From Hygrophila difformis (taxonomy: Eukaryota; Streptophyta; Magnoliopsida; Lamiales; Acanthaceae), in assembly GCA_030278955.1 (NCBI GenBank), contig JAOANR010000003.1, forward strand, positions 53,168,902 to 53,232,901: a stretch of DNA of 64,000 bases, read 5' to 3'. The notes below the pieces were generated by a model. The model worked only from the letters and a program-made list of their open reading frames with translations, ran no database searches and was not told the DNA's origin. Positions 1-11,448 of the stretch are shown here, in pieces. The stretch's first letter is position 1, and every line of letters begins with the position of its first letter. The position numbers were made by a program, and so were the translations under genes.

Positions 1-184
1 TCATAGTTATACAAGGAAAAACATAGTCAAGTGAGATCTTGTTGGATTCATCTCGTCATGTAGTTTTTAAATATCAAAATTTTAAAATTTTTACTTATAC
101 CGAACTTAAGTTATTAATGATTCAAAATATGCATTGGACTGCGTGCATTGGTTGTTTGTTGCACTATCACAAAAACGGAGGAAG
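1..184. mobile_element. Stowaway-type MITE, cut by window edge
   Basis: This is the 3' part of a Stowaway-like MITE. It ends in a GGAGGAAG terminus followed by TA. Its core (GATCTTGTTGGATTC) and its end closely match the complete copy at 40515-40774, whose two termini are inverted repeats flanked by TA. The left terminus lies outside the window. Confidence 0.75.
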
Positions 185-212
185 TAATTGTTTCTTTCAA
201 CTAACTAATTTT

Positions 213-400
213 TTACCAACAGCAGTTGGCTTGAGTGGATGAGGGCTCTAGTCGCTTAAGCAATGTCTCGGGTTCGAGCCTTGTGTATGCAAAAAACTGC
301 TTTGGGAGAGGCGCCCTTAATTGCCCTTGCATATCCTCGAGGGATTAGTCTTGGGTCCAATTTGGCCTGGGGATACCCTGGTATTCACAAAGAAAAAAAA
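213..400 (+). mobile_element. SINE, family A copy 1
   Basis: This tRNA-derived SINE is flanked by a perfect 14-bp target-site duplication, AACTAACTAATTTT (199-212 and 401-414). It has a Pol III B box GGTTCGAGCC (271-280) and an A-rich 3' tail before the second duplication. A 5'-truncated relative sits at 25093-25244 and a more diverged one at 34267-34477, so this is a dispersed family. It is non-coding. Confidence 0.88.
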
Positions 401-1080
401 AACTAACTAATTTTGAAGCTTTATTTTATTAGGTTATAAAATAATTTTAAAAGTTAAGCCCAACATGAGTTTTATAAGCTAGTTGAACATAATAATTTCA
501 ATGTAGCAATTAAGAAAAGAGTTTTGTATGCTAGTTGAACGCAATAATTTTAATGTAGCAATTAAAAAGGGGACCGGTTAGCATGCTTCAAAGTTCTTTT
601 TGAAGCACATGCTTCAATGTGATAACATTCAGCACACAATGTGATATTTTATATTTTTATTATAAAGATTCCATAATTAAGTAAAATTTTATTAAGGTAA
701 TGACATATTCTCTTACCATCACATGTAACCGACTAATTTGGAAAATTAATACCTTCCAAAATTTAATTAATGAGTACTATTATTCACTTTCTAAATGAGG
801 CTTGTGCAAAAATATGAAAAACCCTAATTGCTATCCATCTCTAATGATCTTCCGGCCCAACCAAATGTTGTGCTAATTTGTGTGGAAGAAATTACAAGCA
901 TCATTTCTCCATAACACATGATAGTGTTATTAGTTGTGTGTGCTAATATTCTGTATTAGTAATGATGAGTTTATTTATGTTCTATGTTATTACTTTATGT
1001 TCTTTTAATTTTTAGTTTAACATATTAATCGAAATTATAATTGTAATTTGTGTTAACTTATTCATTGTGCATATTTTATT

Positions 1081-1312
1081 TGCAATTGATGCTGATTTTA
1101 ATTGTGTACCTCGCTAATTTAATTATAACATGTACTTACGTATTTCATATGTGATGAATATATTATTAATTGGTGCTGATTTTAGTTGTTTACTGTGTTA
1201 ATTTAATTTGTAATTGGTGCTGATTTCAGTTGTATATTGTGCTAATTTAATTATAACATGTACCGACTTAATTCATATGTGATGATTTTATTTTTAATTA
1301 GTGCTGACTTTA
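1081..1312. repeat. Imperfect tandem repeat with GGTGCTGATTTTAGTTGT unit
   Basis: Three to four degenerate units carry the pieces TGCTGATTTTAGTTGT, GCTAATTTAATTATAACATG and TTCATATGTGATGA in the same order. They lie in the interior of the outer inverted-repeat element, to the left of the nested insertion. Confidence 0.6.
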
Positions 1313-1393
1313 TCCAATGATTTCATTCATTCCCAATGATACCTATTAATCCGGCAGTTTCCTATCCAAAGATATTGGATGTGTATAAATCAT

Positions 1394-2623
1394 GGCATCT
1401 ATTAGGGTGCGATCATCAAATTTGACTTGATGTACTGCGGTACATCACAACCCTTAATTCAAATTATAAATTGATGGTTGAGATTAACTTGAAGGTTAAA
1501 ATAGTAAATTTGCTATTAGTTTGTACAAACATTTGTTTGTCGCTGAAAACGTACATATATGTTCTTCAGCTCTACTTTTCTTCTACGCATTTTCAATATA
1601 ATCATTCGATCTTATCTTACTCTCCAATTTGCTTATTTTAGGTGCTATATACATATATGTTCATGAAAACATACCTAAAATGATCCTATTTTGAGTTGCC
1701 GAATTGTTAATGAAAACGTCGCTGCATTGTTCATGAAAAGATTGTTGAATTGTTTCTGGTTTCGTCGCTGAATTGTTCATGAAAACGTCGCTGAATTGTT
1801 TTTGATGGCATCGCTGAATTGTATAAGGTAGCATCGCTGAATTGTTCTTGATAGTGTCGCTGAATTCTTCTTGGTGTAGTCGCTGAATTCTTTTAGGTAG
1901 GCTCACTGAAATATTTTTTGGTAGCATCACTGAATAATTTTTGGTAACATCGCTGAATTGTATGTGGCAGCATCGCTGAATTATTCTTGAGAGTGTCGCT
2001 GAATTCTTCTTGGTGTAGTCGCTGAATTCTTTTAGGTAGGCTCACTGAAATATTTTTGGTAATATTAGTGAATTATTTTTGGTAACATCGCTGAATTGTA
2101 TGTGGTAGCATCGCTGAATTCTACAAGGTAGTGTCGCTGAATTATTCTTGGTGTAGTACCTGAATTCTTTTAAGTAGGGTCACTGAAATATTTTTTAGTA
2201 GCATTACTGAAGTAATTTTGGTAACATCGCTGAATTGTATTTAGTTGTGTAGCTGAATTATTCAATGTAGTGTCGCTGAATTCTTCAATGTTGAATTGCT
2301 TGCAACATTTTTGATAGCATTACAGAATTATTTTTGGTAACATCATTGAAATGCTATACATAATAAATTTGTTGCGTTATTTAATAAATATTGTTGATCA
2401 TAAATATAGATTACCAAATATTTGATATGATTTTACCAAATATTTGATATGATTTACCAAATATGAGATTGATACCATACTAAATATAGAGTTATATCTT
2501 CCGCTACCTATATTGTTGGACAATTTTACCCTTTTTCATTTACAACCCTTGGATTTGAAATCAACGCTTCAGATTTGTGCCTTGATGTACTGCGGAATCT
2601 TCCGCAGCACCCTAACTGAACCC
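1394..2623. mobile_element. Mutator-like MITE, copy A (nested)
   Basis: This element is flanked by the 9-bp direct repeat ATAAATCAT (1385-1393 and 2624-2632), a size typical of Mutator-like transposition. The ends GGCATCTATTAGGGTGC and, reverse-complemented, GGGTTCAGTTAGGGTGC form imperfect terminal inverted repeats. A second member at 37254-38302 shares the subterminal sequence (GTGCGATCA, ACTTGATGTNCTGCGG, a GGTTGAGATTAA segment, and the 3' ACAACCCTTGGATTT and GATGTNCTGCGG segments) and the internal minisatellite. There is no transposase ORF. Confidence 0.8.
1672..2353. repeat. Internal minisatellite, unit about 24 bp (CGCTGAATTSTT)
   Basis: About 25 degenerate units are centred on TCGCTGAATTNTT, followed by a variable ATGGTAGCA or GTTCTTGGTAG spacer. 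The array fills the middle of MITE copy A. A homologous array fills the same place in copy B at 37484-38044, so it is part of the element rather than a local expansion. Confidence 0.85.
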
Positions 2624-3153
2624 ATAAATCATAGTCTCAAATACACAATTTCCAATTAATACGGGCCCACAAAAATTAATAAAAATCTACGTTCTGGAAT
2701 TAGAAAGTCAATAATTCTCATTAATTACATTGTGGAAGGTATTAATTATCCAAATTAGTGGGTTATATATAATGGTAATAAAATTATGTTTGATATGGAA
2801 TCTTTATAATTAACGTACACCCTAGCACAATATGAACATAATATTAACATAATATTAGTACATTGATGCATGTGCCTCAAAATGGACTTTGAGGGATGCT
2901 AACTAATCCCAAAAAAAATAATGTAGTAAGTATAAATTGATTAAATTCTAAATTTGAAAGTGCTTTGCAAAAACTAATCGTGTGTCCAAGTCAGCAGCTA
3001 ATCGCTGACGTGGCGGAAACGAACTAAACAGTTACTCGTGGCGTCGGATAAAAGGATAATGCGAAATCGCATTCTCCTTCTCTCTATCGCTTATTCTCTC
3101 TCGTCACAGTCAGTCCTTGTAGAAAGCGCAAGCGATCCTATTCGCGGTTGGGG

Positions 3154-6100
3154 ATGGTTTCCTTCGTCTCAACCTTCCCTTCTGCACTTCGGCTGCTTCC
3201 ATCACCCTCCAGCGCTGCTCCCAGATTCTCCCCTAGCCAATGCCATTCCGTAAGTTTCTATTTGTTTTGCGTTCGCAACTACCACCGTTTGTTTTCGCTT
3301 TAATTGTTCGGTGAGAGCTGCAGACGACGATCCACTGCAAAATTCGAGCTGAAATTGATAATGCGGATGGCTTATCACGACGCGATATTCTGCATTGCTT
3401 TGGCCTCACCGTGGGTGCGGTGAGAATTTTAGACTATATATATATTTTTTTTTCATTCGATTGACTTCGGTTGTACGGCATTACTGGTAATTCATGCTCG
3501 CGGATGCATGTGGATAATATAATGTTGTGATTTTTTAGTTTTAGTCACTTTTTGATGGGAAGCATTGGCGTCAATAGGGATGGGTGAGGCTTTTTTATAG
3601 TACTAGTTAAGATGGATGAGGTTTTCTTATGGATACGTATAGACTTTGTTAAATGAACTAATTCGAGTGAAGTTTTACATTGAAGTTTTTAGACACGTTA
3701 TGATTTTAGTTGTGTTTCTCATATCCTTTTTTGGTTCTATGTCCACTTGCAAATGCATTAGATCACACCTCTTCTTTACCAGTTACCACATTGAATTGTT
3801 ATTGCTTCCTGCGAAATGAAGGAAGCAATAATAATTCAATAACAAAAATATATTTGTTTTTCCAGTTTCCATCATTATCCTTTCCGAACTGAAGTAGTTG
3901 TATTTGTCCAATATCATTTAGCAACAAATATCTTCGTTTTTATAGGTGTAAGGGCCATTTGGAAAGGATAATGAACTGCAGCTTTGGTAGTGTCTACCGT
4001 GCTTCATACAAATAGGACAAATTGCAATTTACAATATTGGCACTTCTTTCAAGTAAAAGATTTTCAAGGACATGAAAAATAATTCCATGGATGAAAGACT
4101 TTTCTCCTACTTTAAAATTGTATTCTCTAACATTCTCTGAGATCAAGATAGGTCTATTGTGTTATGACTTGCTGCCTGGCTGTTTTCAGGACTTGATAGC
4201 AAGATCCAGTTCATTGACCGAAGTAGCTCATGCTGCTGACTTGATACAACGCAAGCAGCGTTCCGAATTTCAATGTAAAACTCAGCTTCTTTATTACAAA
4301 ATTTAAGTGGTGTCTCTTTTTTTTTAAAAAAAAAAAATCTGCTTCAATGAATTGATCCGTCTACTATATTACAGCACAAGTTAAGGCGACCCTTGCTACA
4401 GCACTAAAGGTAGAAACCTTGTCCTGCATGTACTTTGGACTAAATTACATGACTATTGGTAACTCTTTCTATGCTCATGCAGGGAAGTCCAGAACTTATT
4501 TCGCCCATATTAACTTTATCTCTCAATGATGCAATAACTTATGATAAGGTATGACACACTCCTGCATGATACATATATAATTAGTTAAATATTTCAAAAG
4601 AAAAACCTTACATACTAGCATATTAACTTTGCAGGCAACAAAGTCAGGAGGTCCCAATGGATCAATACGATTTAGGTAACTTGAAAACCATTTGACATTT
4701 TGCAAGAATATCATCACAAAATTTTGCAGAAAATTTCATTAAGCACTTATAGCTTACAAGTATAAAATAGTTTCTGCAATTTGTCAAAAGTCTTCTGAAT
4801 CACTGTCTATTGACGGTATAAAAGGCTTCTTTAAATGATCTGTAAAATGACAGAGTTAGAATTGATTGATGTTGATGCTGGAGCTTGTGCTAAATGATAG
4901 AGTGAATGTATTGAATGTGAATGAATATGTATATGTGTGTATATATATTTGTAAGCAATCTACACTTTGCTCCACATTACCTCATTTTTATCTTCTATAT
5001 GTTTCAATGTTTGTTTCCTGAAGTTCAGAGATTAGCCGACCTGAAAATAAAAATCTCGCTGTTGCTTTAAATTTTTTGGAAGAAGCAAAGAAGGAAATTG
5101 ATTCATATTCCAAAGCTGGACCTATAGCATATGCGGATCTCATACAATTTGCAGGTTAGACATTGAAAATCAAAAGAACTATATAAGATAAGTTGCTATG
5201 GATTGTGATAAGATAAGAGATAAATGAAAATCATCACCATCTTCGGAATCTTTGAGTAGTTTTAAATTTTTGAAATGTAATTCTACATTCTAACCAAATG
5301 ATACTTTGTTACGATGTGTATCTCTAATTGACGTACATAACAAATTATCTCAAATAATAATTCTTGGTCTTCCTGTGAAGGCCCATGTAACGTGCTCAAG
5401 TTTTTTCCTTGTCTATGTAGGTCAAATTGCAACCAAAGCCACCTTTCTGGCTGCAGCCATTCGAAAATGTGGTGGCAATGAAGAAAAAGGAACCTTTCTG
5501 TATGGTGTCTATGGTTCAAGTGGGCAGGTTAGTTACTGCGCAGTGATAGTAATTAAGCATATTGAATTATAAATCTTTTAATTACTTTACAGTTTTCCAC
5601 CATTCTCCTTGCAAAAAAATAAATAAATAAATAAAAGTAATAATAAAAAAAAATAAATAAATAAAAGGGAATAGGGGAAGAGAAAATTTAAAAGGTGGGA
5701 AATGAATCAGAGTACTAGTAAATAAACGAAATCAAAGAATAGAAGCATTTCTTTCCCATGAGAAGTGTTGTCTTCAGTTCTTTTAAAAGCATCTGATTCT
5801 ATCATAATCCAAGGCTATAGTTGAGCATTCACATAATGCCATTAAGTCATCAGAATGGTAGTGACATTTTACACAAGTGTTCTGTGTCAAGCACCCAGTG
5901 TCCTCGTTTTGTTCCAAGATCTTTGTATCATTCTTGAATGACTGTTTAAAAAGGGCTGTCTTGACAGTAATATACTACCTCTTTTTTGGGGCTTTGGGCA
6001 TGTGTGTGAGTAAGTATTATGGACTTTACTCAATACTTGGTACTCGCAGACACAATTTATATAATAAAGCAAGGTTAGCATGCATAAGTATGAGAAACCA

Positions 6101-7957
6101 TGGTAGTCAACCCACAGAGCAAACTAATAGAGTTCAAAACCTAACAGCGTGAAACAAAGGCATACACATGCCATTCGGCACGAATGACTATTTTGACTAA
6201 GATTTACCCTTGGCAGATAAAGACTTGCACACACCTATACAAAACATATAGATGGGTATGGATTCTTAACAGATGTCTATATAGAGTGAAACAGTTCTCA
6301 ATGTATATAGGGAGGGTGAACACATCTTACAAATATACAGACTGGGTGAGCTGGCACTCAACAAAAAAGCACTCACAAAAACAGAATGAGATAGCAGGTT
6401 GTTCATAAGTAAAAATCAGAGCCGAAGACAAGCAGCCAACTTAAACTAAGGCACAACACAATAAATCGATCCACATGGCCAAAAGATCAATGAAGTTGAG
6501 AACTAAAAAGAGGCTGCATACTTTTACCACTGCCATCAGAAGGAAAATACAGATATGAACATAAACATAAAATGGACCAACACATGGAAAAAAATCAGTG
6601 TTTCTGCTCAGAGTTTCCTTACTGGGTGGGATGATTACTTTGCAAAATAGAGTGGTGAACAATGGCAACAGAAATAGGAGTTCATGCAAATGGCGGTGTT
6701 AGACACCGAGGATTCTGCCTAGATAAATCAAAGGATGGTTTTGCACCAGCATGCCGGAGGTGATATTCATGTTTGATCACTTGCACCTGGTTTTGTATGC
6801 AAACCATCCAAATAAGATAAAAGGCAGTGACATGATTTTCAATTACTTGTTACAGCAGCCTCTTAGAATGTGTTGAATGACAGGACATATTTGCTTATAT
6901 AGCTTAATTCATAAGTATGGCTAGCGGCAGTGAATTTGTTCGATATGGAAATCGGTTATTTGACTCTTTCTAAAATTTCTTTTACTCGTGCAGTGGGGAC
7001 TGTTCGATCGGCAGTTTGGTAGGACAGATGCTGAACAACCAGATCCAGAGGGCAGGGTCCCCCAGTGGGACAAAGGTTCTGTTGCTGATATGAAAAGCAA
7101 ATTTTCTGCCATTGGCTTCGGTCCACGCCAGGTAAGAACCAACCCTCCAACATTCTCCTCGTGTATTATGTTCCTAGAGTTACACATCTATTGAAATAGC
7201 ATACAGCATATCTTGACAATGATATTGTTATTTTTCACTCTGTTCCTTGAGCTCATCAAATGAAATTAGCATACACCATCATATGTTGTGACGTTGTGTG
7301 TCTACCATGCTTCAGAGCTTGTTGACCATCATTCACCTTTGCTCTTCAAAATTTCAAATACATCAAAATTAACATGCTATCAGAAAACATAACCATTTGC
7401 TCCCATATATTCGCGTATTTTTGTTCTCTTTTTTTTCTTTCTTATTGCTTGTTCTTTATCACACAAAACTTCCTTTTCTATTGCAGCTAGCGGTCATGTC
7501 AGCATTCTTGGGTCCCGATCAAGCTGCAACAGAGCAATTACTCGCCTCAGATCCAGAAGTGTTGCCGTGGGTTGAGAAGTACCAACGTAGCCGTGAAACA
7601 GTATCACAAACTGATTATGAGGTGAGCATCTTTTTGTTATTTCTAATTCTGAAGCTCTGGAAAGGTGAAGTATATAGATCAACTGCAACCATTGAAGAGT
7701 TCTGGAATAAATTCAGTACTCAAATCTTACCTGCTTAATTCAACAGTAATTCTCAACAATATTATCACGAAACTTGCAAAACGATAAAGATATAATGCCA
7801 AATGATTTTTCAAACAAAAGATTGGCATGGTTGTGATTGATTTCAGGTTGATCTGATCAACACGCTGACGAAGCTGGGTTCGTTGGGGCAGAACATCAAT
7901 TACGAGGCATATACATATCCTGTGCAGAAAGTTGATTTCCGCAAGATGAAGTTGTAG
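3154..7957 (+). CDS. APX4: TL29/APX4: thylakoid-lumen ascorbate-peroxidase-like protein
   Basis: Exons, placed on GT-AG sites, are 3154-3249, 3324-3419, 4190-4274, 4375-4409, 4483-4548, 4635-4675, 5024-5154, 5421-5527, 6994-7131, 7487-7621 and 7847-7957. They sum to 1041 bp (346 aa), close to the roughly 350 aa of known TL29 proteins. The start gives a Ser/Pro-rich chloroplast transit peptide. It is followed at about residue 51 by a twin-arginine motif (SRRDILHCFG) before a hydrophobic stretch, as expected for Tat import into the lumen. Diagnostic segments are AADLIQRKQRSEFQ, AIRKCGGNEEKG, WGLFDRQFGRTDAEQPDPEG and KYQRSRETVSQTDYEVDL. The family has a class I peroxidase fold and associates with photosystem II-enriched membranes; it is described as lacking normal haem ligands and peroxidase activity. 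The 1.5 kb intron 8 (5528-6993) is AT-rich, with A-rich microsatellites near 5610-5668. An ACGT-core motif (GCTGACGTGGC) lies at 3004-3014, 140 bp upstream. Exon 7 uses the acceptor at 5023, because the AG six bases later would give an immediate stop. Confidence 0.92.
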
Positions 7958-8713
7958 GTTCTCATGATGTTGAGGGAGGGAGCATCATTTGTGCTTGTGC
8001 AAATCTCAGTTTTGGACTTTCTGTAAGTATATATATATAAATATACATTTCTCAAGTCTTGGCTTGGAAGCTCTTACCATTATTATGTTGGTCGTCCGAA
8101 TCTTCTGACATCATTCTAGCTAGTGTTGGAGGATAACAGTTTCTATACACTCAATTATAAAATAGCAATTAATTCCCAAATGCACAATATTAATTAATAA
8201 AATCAACTACTCACCACCATCACCATTCTTTCTTTCTTTCTTTCTTATTTTGTTAAAGATACGGAATTTATACTCTATGAACTTTATTTACGGAGAGGCT
8301 AATGTTCTTGGTTTTGACGCTGTAGGCAAAGGTGTTGATGGCACTTGTGATTGATTACATGTACTACTACTATTTAGTTTTTTTGCAATCATTTTTAAGT
8401 AAAAAGGGTAGCGCAAAGCGACAGGCTAATTAAGAAGAAAAAAAGGGCAACAGGAATGGGGTAGGGAATTAAGCGGGGGTACATGAGATGAGAGGCTGCT
8501 ATATATATGTCCGCAAAACAGGATGTAGCTACTAGCTAGCACTTCGACAAGCAAGGCAATCAACAATTGATCGATCAGTTACCTCCTCTGCACGTACCCC
8601 ACCTTAATCTTTGGATGAAGCAAGCTTCGATCCAATTAAATTAAAAACCTCATAAGTCATAATATTATTATTCCCAATGAGAAATTTAATATATATATAT
8701 ATATATATATATA
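7958..8713. other. TL29 3' UTR and intergenic DNA
   Basis: I see no gene here. The stretch begins with the TL29 3' untranslated region. It contains a TTTC microsatellite (about 8226-8246), short AT-rich runs, and an (AT)n tract at about 8690-8712 that abuts the Helitron terminus. Confidence 0.6.
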
Positions 8714-8753
8714 CTAGAACTCTCTTGGAGGCGCGCGCTACGCTGCGCGCGCC
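8714..8753 (-). mobile_element. Helitron 3' terminus
   Basis: Read on the minus strand, this is a perfect 9-bp-stem GC hairpin (GGCGCGCGC / GCGCGCGCC, six-base loop; 8730-8753), then a 12-base spacer, then CTAG (8714-8717), with T as the next base. A GC hairpin 10-12 nt upstream of CTRR followed by host T is the standard plant Helitron 3' end. The element should extend to higher coordinates, but I could not identify its 5' TC end. The gene-like fragments at 9.4-11.4 kb could be cargo. Confidence 0.7.
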
Positions 8754-8883
8754 CGATGAGGAAAAAAACATTATGAAAATAAAAGCAAAATTAATAAGAA
8801 CAAGGAAAAAGAAAAATGGGGGAAAAAAACATATGAATTCTTGGTTTCTTTATACATGTGTAGCCAAAGTAGTCATATAAAAG

Positions 8884-9046
8884 GGGGTTGGGGACTTACC
8901 CTAGCGGTCAAGTCCCCCTTCTTCCAACCATAGGTAGGGGTTCGATCCTCACCCGGCCCCCTATCCCTCCCCTTTATCCCCCTTTGTAATTTGTGTGGTT
9001 TGGGCTCCCACACACCTTTGCCGTGTCACTGTTTACAAAAAAAAAA
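8884..9046 (+). mobile_element. SINE, family B
   Basis: This SINE is flanked by a perfect 15-bp target-site duplication GTAGTCATATAAAAG (8869-8883 and 9047-9061). It has a tRNA-like head with B box GGTTCGATCC (8939-8948), a pyrimidine-rich middle, the tail segment TTTGTAATTTGTGTGG, and a terminal A-run. The perfect duplication indicates a fairly recent insertion. It lies inside the probable Helitron. Confidence 0.88.
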
Positions 9047-9451
9047 GTAGTCATATAAAAGACTATCAAAATGCTCTAAGGTTACATTTGATCAGTGCAG
9101 AAAGCTGATGCAAACTAACAGAATAAGCATATGGTACATTATACATATAGATATAGACATAAAGGCGAGAACTGTAAATGTAAAGAGCACATTCAAAATA
9201 TTGCAAGGAACCATAATGAAGAACGTACTACCATTGTTTCTTTAGTTGTAAGCCTATCCTGATTGTCAAGAAAATCAATCGCATGTTCATTAAATAGAAA
9301 ATCCTAATAAACTAAATAGTGATGCTAGGCATATATTTTTGTAAAAGAAGTAAAGATGTAATCTTTGAGGGAGCATAGAAATGCAATATATATAACATCT
9401 GGCGAAACAAGATGTTGTCATGTTGATGGTCTGAAGTAAACAAATCTTTAC

Positions 9452-10329
9452 CATGCTTCCGTAGTTTGGCCGAGGAGCAATACTAAGAAATCAGAAACAG
9501 AAAATCGGGTTTGAAAACATACTCATAGCTCTACACATGACAATATGGATTCATACATTCCAAGTAATGAAAATAATGTGTGTTATAGAAGGTGATATGA
9601 AAATAATAATAATAATATAATAAAAAAATAAAGACAAAGAAGAAAGAAGAACCAAAGCTAATTATTCAAATAAATGGGAACCAGAAGACAAATCTCTAGT
9701 CTCTCGTAGCATTTCATGAGAGTGGACAGCAAACAGTTATACGACTGCAAATTGAAGTACTATTTTGACATGCCAAATATACCTTGGCTATTTTTGAGTC
9801 TTGATGATCTTGACCATAGAAGAACGCTTCTTTATGAAAATCTTCATCTGCAGGATAGAAGATATGGTAGAGAAATTTCAATATCTAAAGAAAAGCAAAA
9901 AAAAGCAAGTTGAGAAAAATGATTCTCACCATTCCAACAAGTTCAGAGAATAGTCATAATCATGCAAGTCTACAAGCAGAGAGAGCAGGTCAGGCTCCTT
10001 AATCAATGTATCTGAAAACAGAGTTTGGATTGCAAAATCAAATGGAAGTCCATTTCATTTGGAATCTATTTTGAAATGACAAGTAGCAATAGTATAATAA
10101 GGACACATATGTTGCTATTGGAATCCGTCAAATAGCATTGAACCCTGTATTACAAATAGTGTGTTAAAGAGGCAATGAATCATAGATTATCAAGAACCAC
10201 GAAATCCTTTTTCTTACCACTGTATCAGCTAATAAACTTCACAATTTCAACTCCATTTTCTACACTGCCAACTTCCACATGTGCAGCACTTATTGCTCTT
10301 GGAGCCTCCTTTATAGATATGTCGTAGCG
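9452..10329 (-). pseudogene. Exon-like fragments of an unidentified gene
   Basis: Minus-strand segments look like codons bounded by splice sites. Segment 10219-10329 encodes [20 protein letters not shown] and then a stop. Segment 9930-10013 encodes KEPDLLSLLVDLHDY and ends at a GTGAGA donor. Segment 9783-9847, between TGCAG and GTATAT, encodes EDFHKEAFFYGQDHQ. Segment 9452-9485 encodes IAPRPNYGSM and ends at GTAAAG. I do not recognise the protein, and the reading frames do not join cleanly. Position and strand fit gene pieces carried by the Helitron whose 3' end is at 8714. The remainder of 9062-10544 is AT-rich with no other signal. Confidence 0.35.
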
Positions 10330-10544
10330 AAAGAATTTGTCGATTGCCAAAAAAATTCTCTACTGTGTAAACATGTAACTAACACCCGACAACTTCCTTA
10401 ACCCCCTTCCAATTGACACAACAAGAATTTAAGAACTTCATAAACATCTAACAAGAAAATCCCTTAAACTTGCACCTCATAAATCCATGGATCAAACCCA
10501 CTTATCTAAATAAGCAAACCTATCTCAACATATAAACTCAAAAT

Positions 10545-11440
10545 TCAATCAAGTTTTAATGCACTTAAATAAGAACAATACAACATCAATCGATCACCAC
10601 CACCACTGACGCCTGGTCCAGCCACCCCCACCACGGTACCACAACCAACACTACCAGGCCGCCACCGCCAGTAGAAGCTGCCGGCAGCAGCTGCTGTGGC
10701 ACCGCAGCAGCCTTCATAGCGCGCCACAGAGCGTTGTGGTGTCTCCACGAGCTGGAGGCGGTGCCTCCACCTCCCCAGCGATGGCCACGGCCCAACCACT
10801 ATCCTCGCCTCCTTAATAGCGGCGGCATCACCCCGCAGCCCAAAACGAAATCCCGACAGAGACCGGAGGAACAAAAGAAAAAGGGAAAAATGGGGAGCAT
10901 AAGGAGAAAAAGGGAAGGGAAGAAGAACCATTACGTAGCCCACTCGGCAGATTTCTTCTCCTCCCCAACCTCGCCATTTCATCTTCTCCAAGAATCCTAA
11001 ATTGCTCCATCTCTCTCTTCTCAATTACGGCAAGATTTGGGACAGGAATTAGGGCTAAGCAGGAAGGTAATTCCTTTTCGTACCAACAAATAGGTCATCG
11101 GCATCGGCAACGGCGTGGATCTGCCCGGCGGTGCAGCGGCGATGCAAAGTAAGCAGTGGCGACACCTTGAGGCACGAACACAGGAGGGTTTCAGCTTCAC
11201 GCAGAAGTGGCAAATGGAGGGTATGGCCTGCGCCGCACAACCCAGAGGCACGCGGAGCAGGCGATTTCTGGAAGAGGACCATGATTGGCGAGTCGAATTT
11301 GGGGGAATTTGCAATGGAAGGAGCCGATTGATATAGCGGGTCAAGGGTTTAGGGAGCGGGTCGGGCAAGATCCGCAACTGTAGTACTGTAGAAAGAGATT
11401 ACTGTAACTATTGCAGTACTGTTCACATCGGTAAGGCGTT
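10545..11440 (-). other. GC-rich island, possible captured 5' gene end
   Basis: This block of about 900 bp is clearly more GC-rich than its surroundings. Open frames exist on both strands (for example minus 11055-11282), but none matches a family I recognise and none has a convincing intron chain. Its composition resembles the 5' exon and UTR of a gene. It may be Helitron cargo or a degraded gene start. Confidence 0.35.
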
Positions 11441-11448
11441 TATATATA

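Larger units (their letters stand above)
569..2910. mobile_element. Non-autonomous element with long terminal inverted repeats (outer)
   Basis: The first about 235 bases, beginning GGGGACCGGTTAGCATG, match the reverse complement of the last about 260 bases, beginning GGGATTAGTTAGCATCC, at an estimated 75% identity. They share blocks such as TTATAAAGATTCCATA and TAATTAATACCTTCCA. Long inverted ends without an ORF suggest a Mutator-like non-autonomous element. No clean target-site duplication is visible because both flanks are A-rich. A second element (1394-2623) is nested inside, leaving about 1.1 kb of original sequence. Confidence 0.7.

Noticed and set aside
271..280. tRNA gene at GGTTCGAGCC
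   Set aside because: It is the same situation: a SINE head with a 14-bp target-site duplication, and the sequence recurs at 25121 in a truncated copy.
1661..1930. Minus-strand 89-codon repeat peptide across the minisatellite
   Set aside because: The frame reflects the repeat unit length and is interrupted over the rest of the array and in copy B.
1672..2353. CRISPR-like repeat array
   Set aside because: The units are head to tail, imperfect, about 24 bp, without unique spacers, and belong to a plant transposon.
5877..6689. Small open frames in TL29 intron 8
   Set aside because: They overlap on opposite strands, lack domains and lie within a clearly defined intron.
8939..8948. tRNA gene at the GGTTCGATCC motif
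   Set aside because: It is the B box of a SINE with a 15-bp duplication and A-tail. No cloverleaf with a full acceptor stem can be formed from the flanks by eye.
10545..11377. Real protein-coding gene in the GC-rich island
   Set aside because: Overlapping open frames exist on both strands with low-complexity composition. No recognisable domain or consistent splice chain was found, so it is listed only as a GC-rich region.
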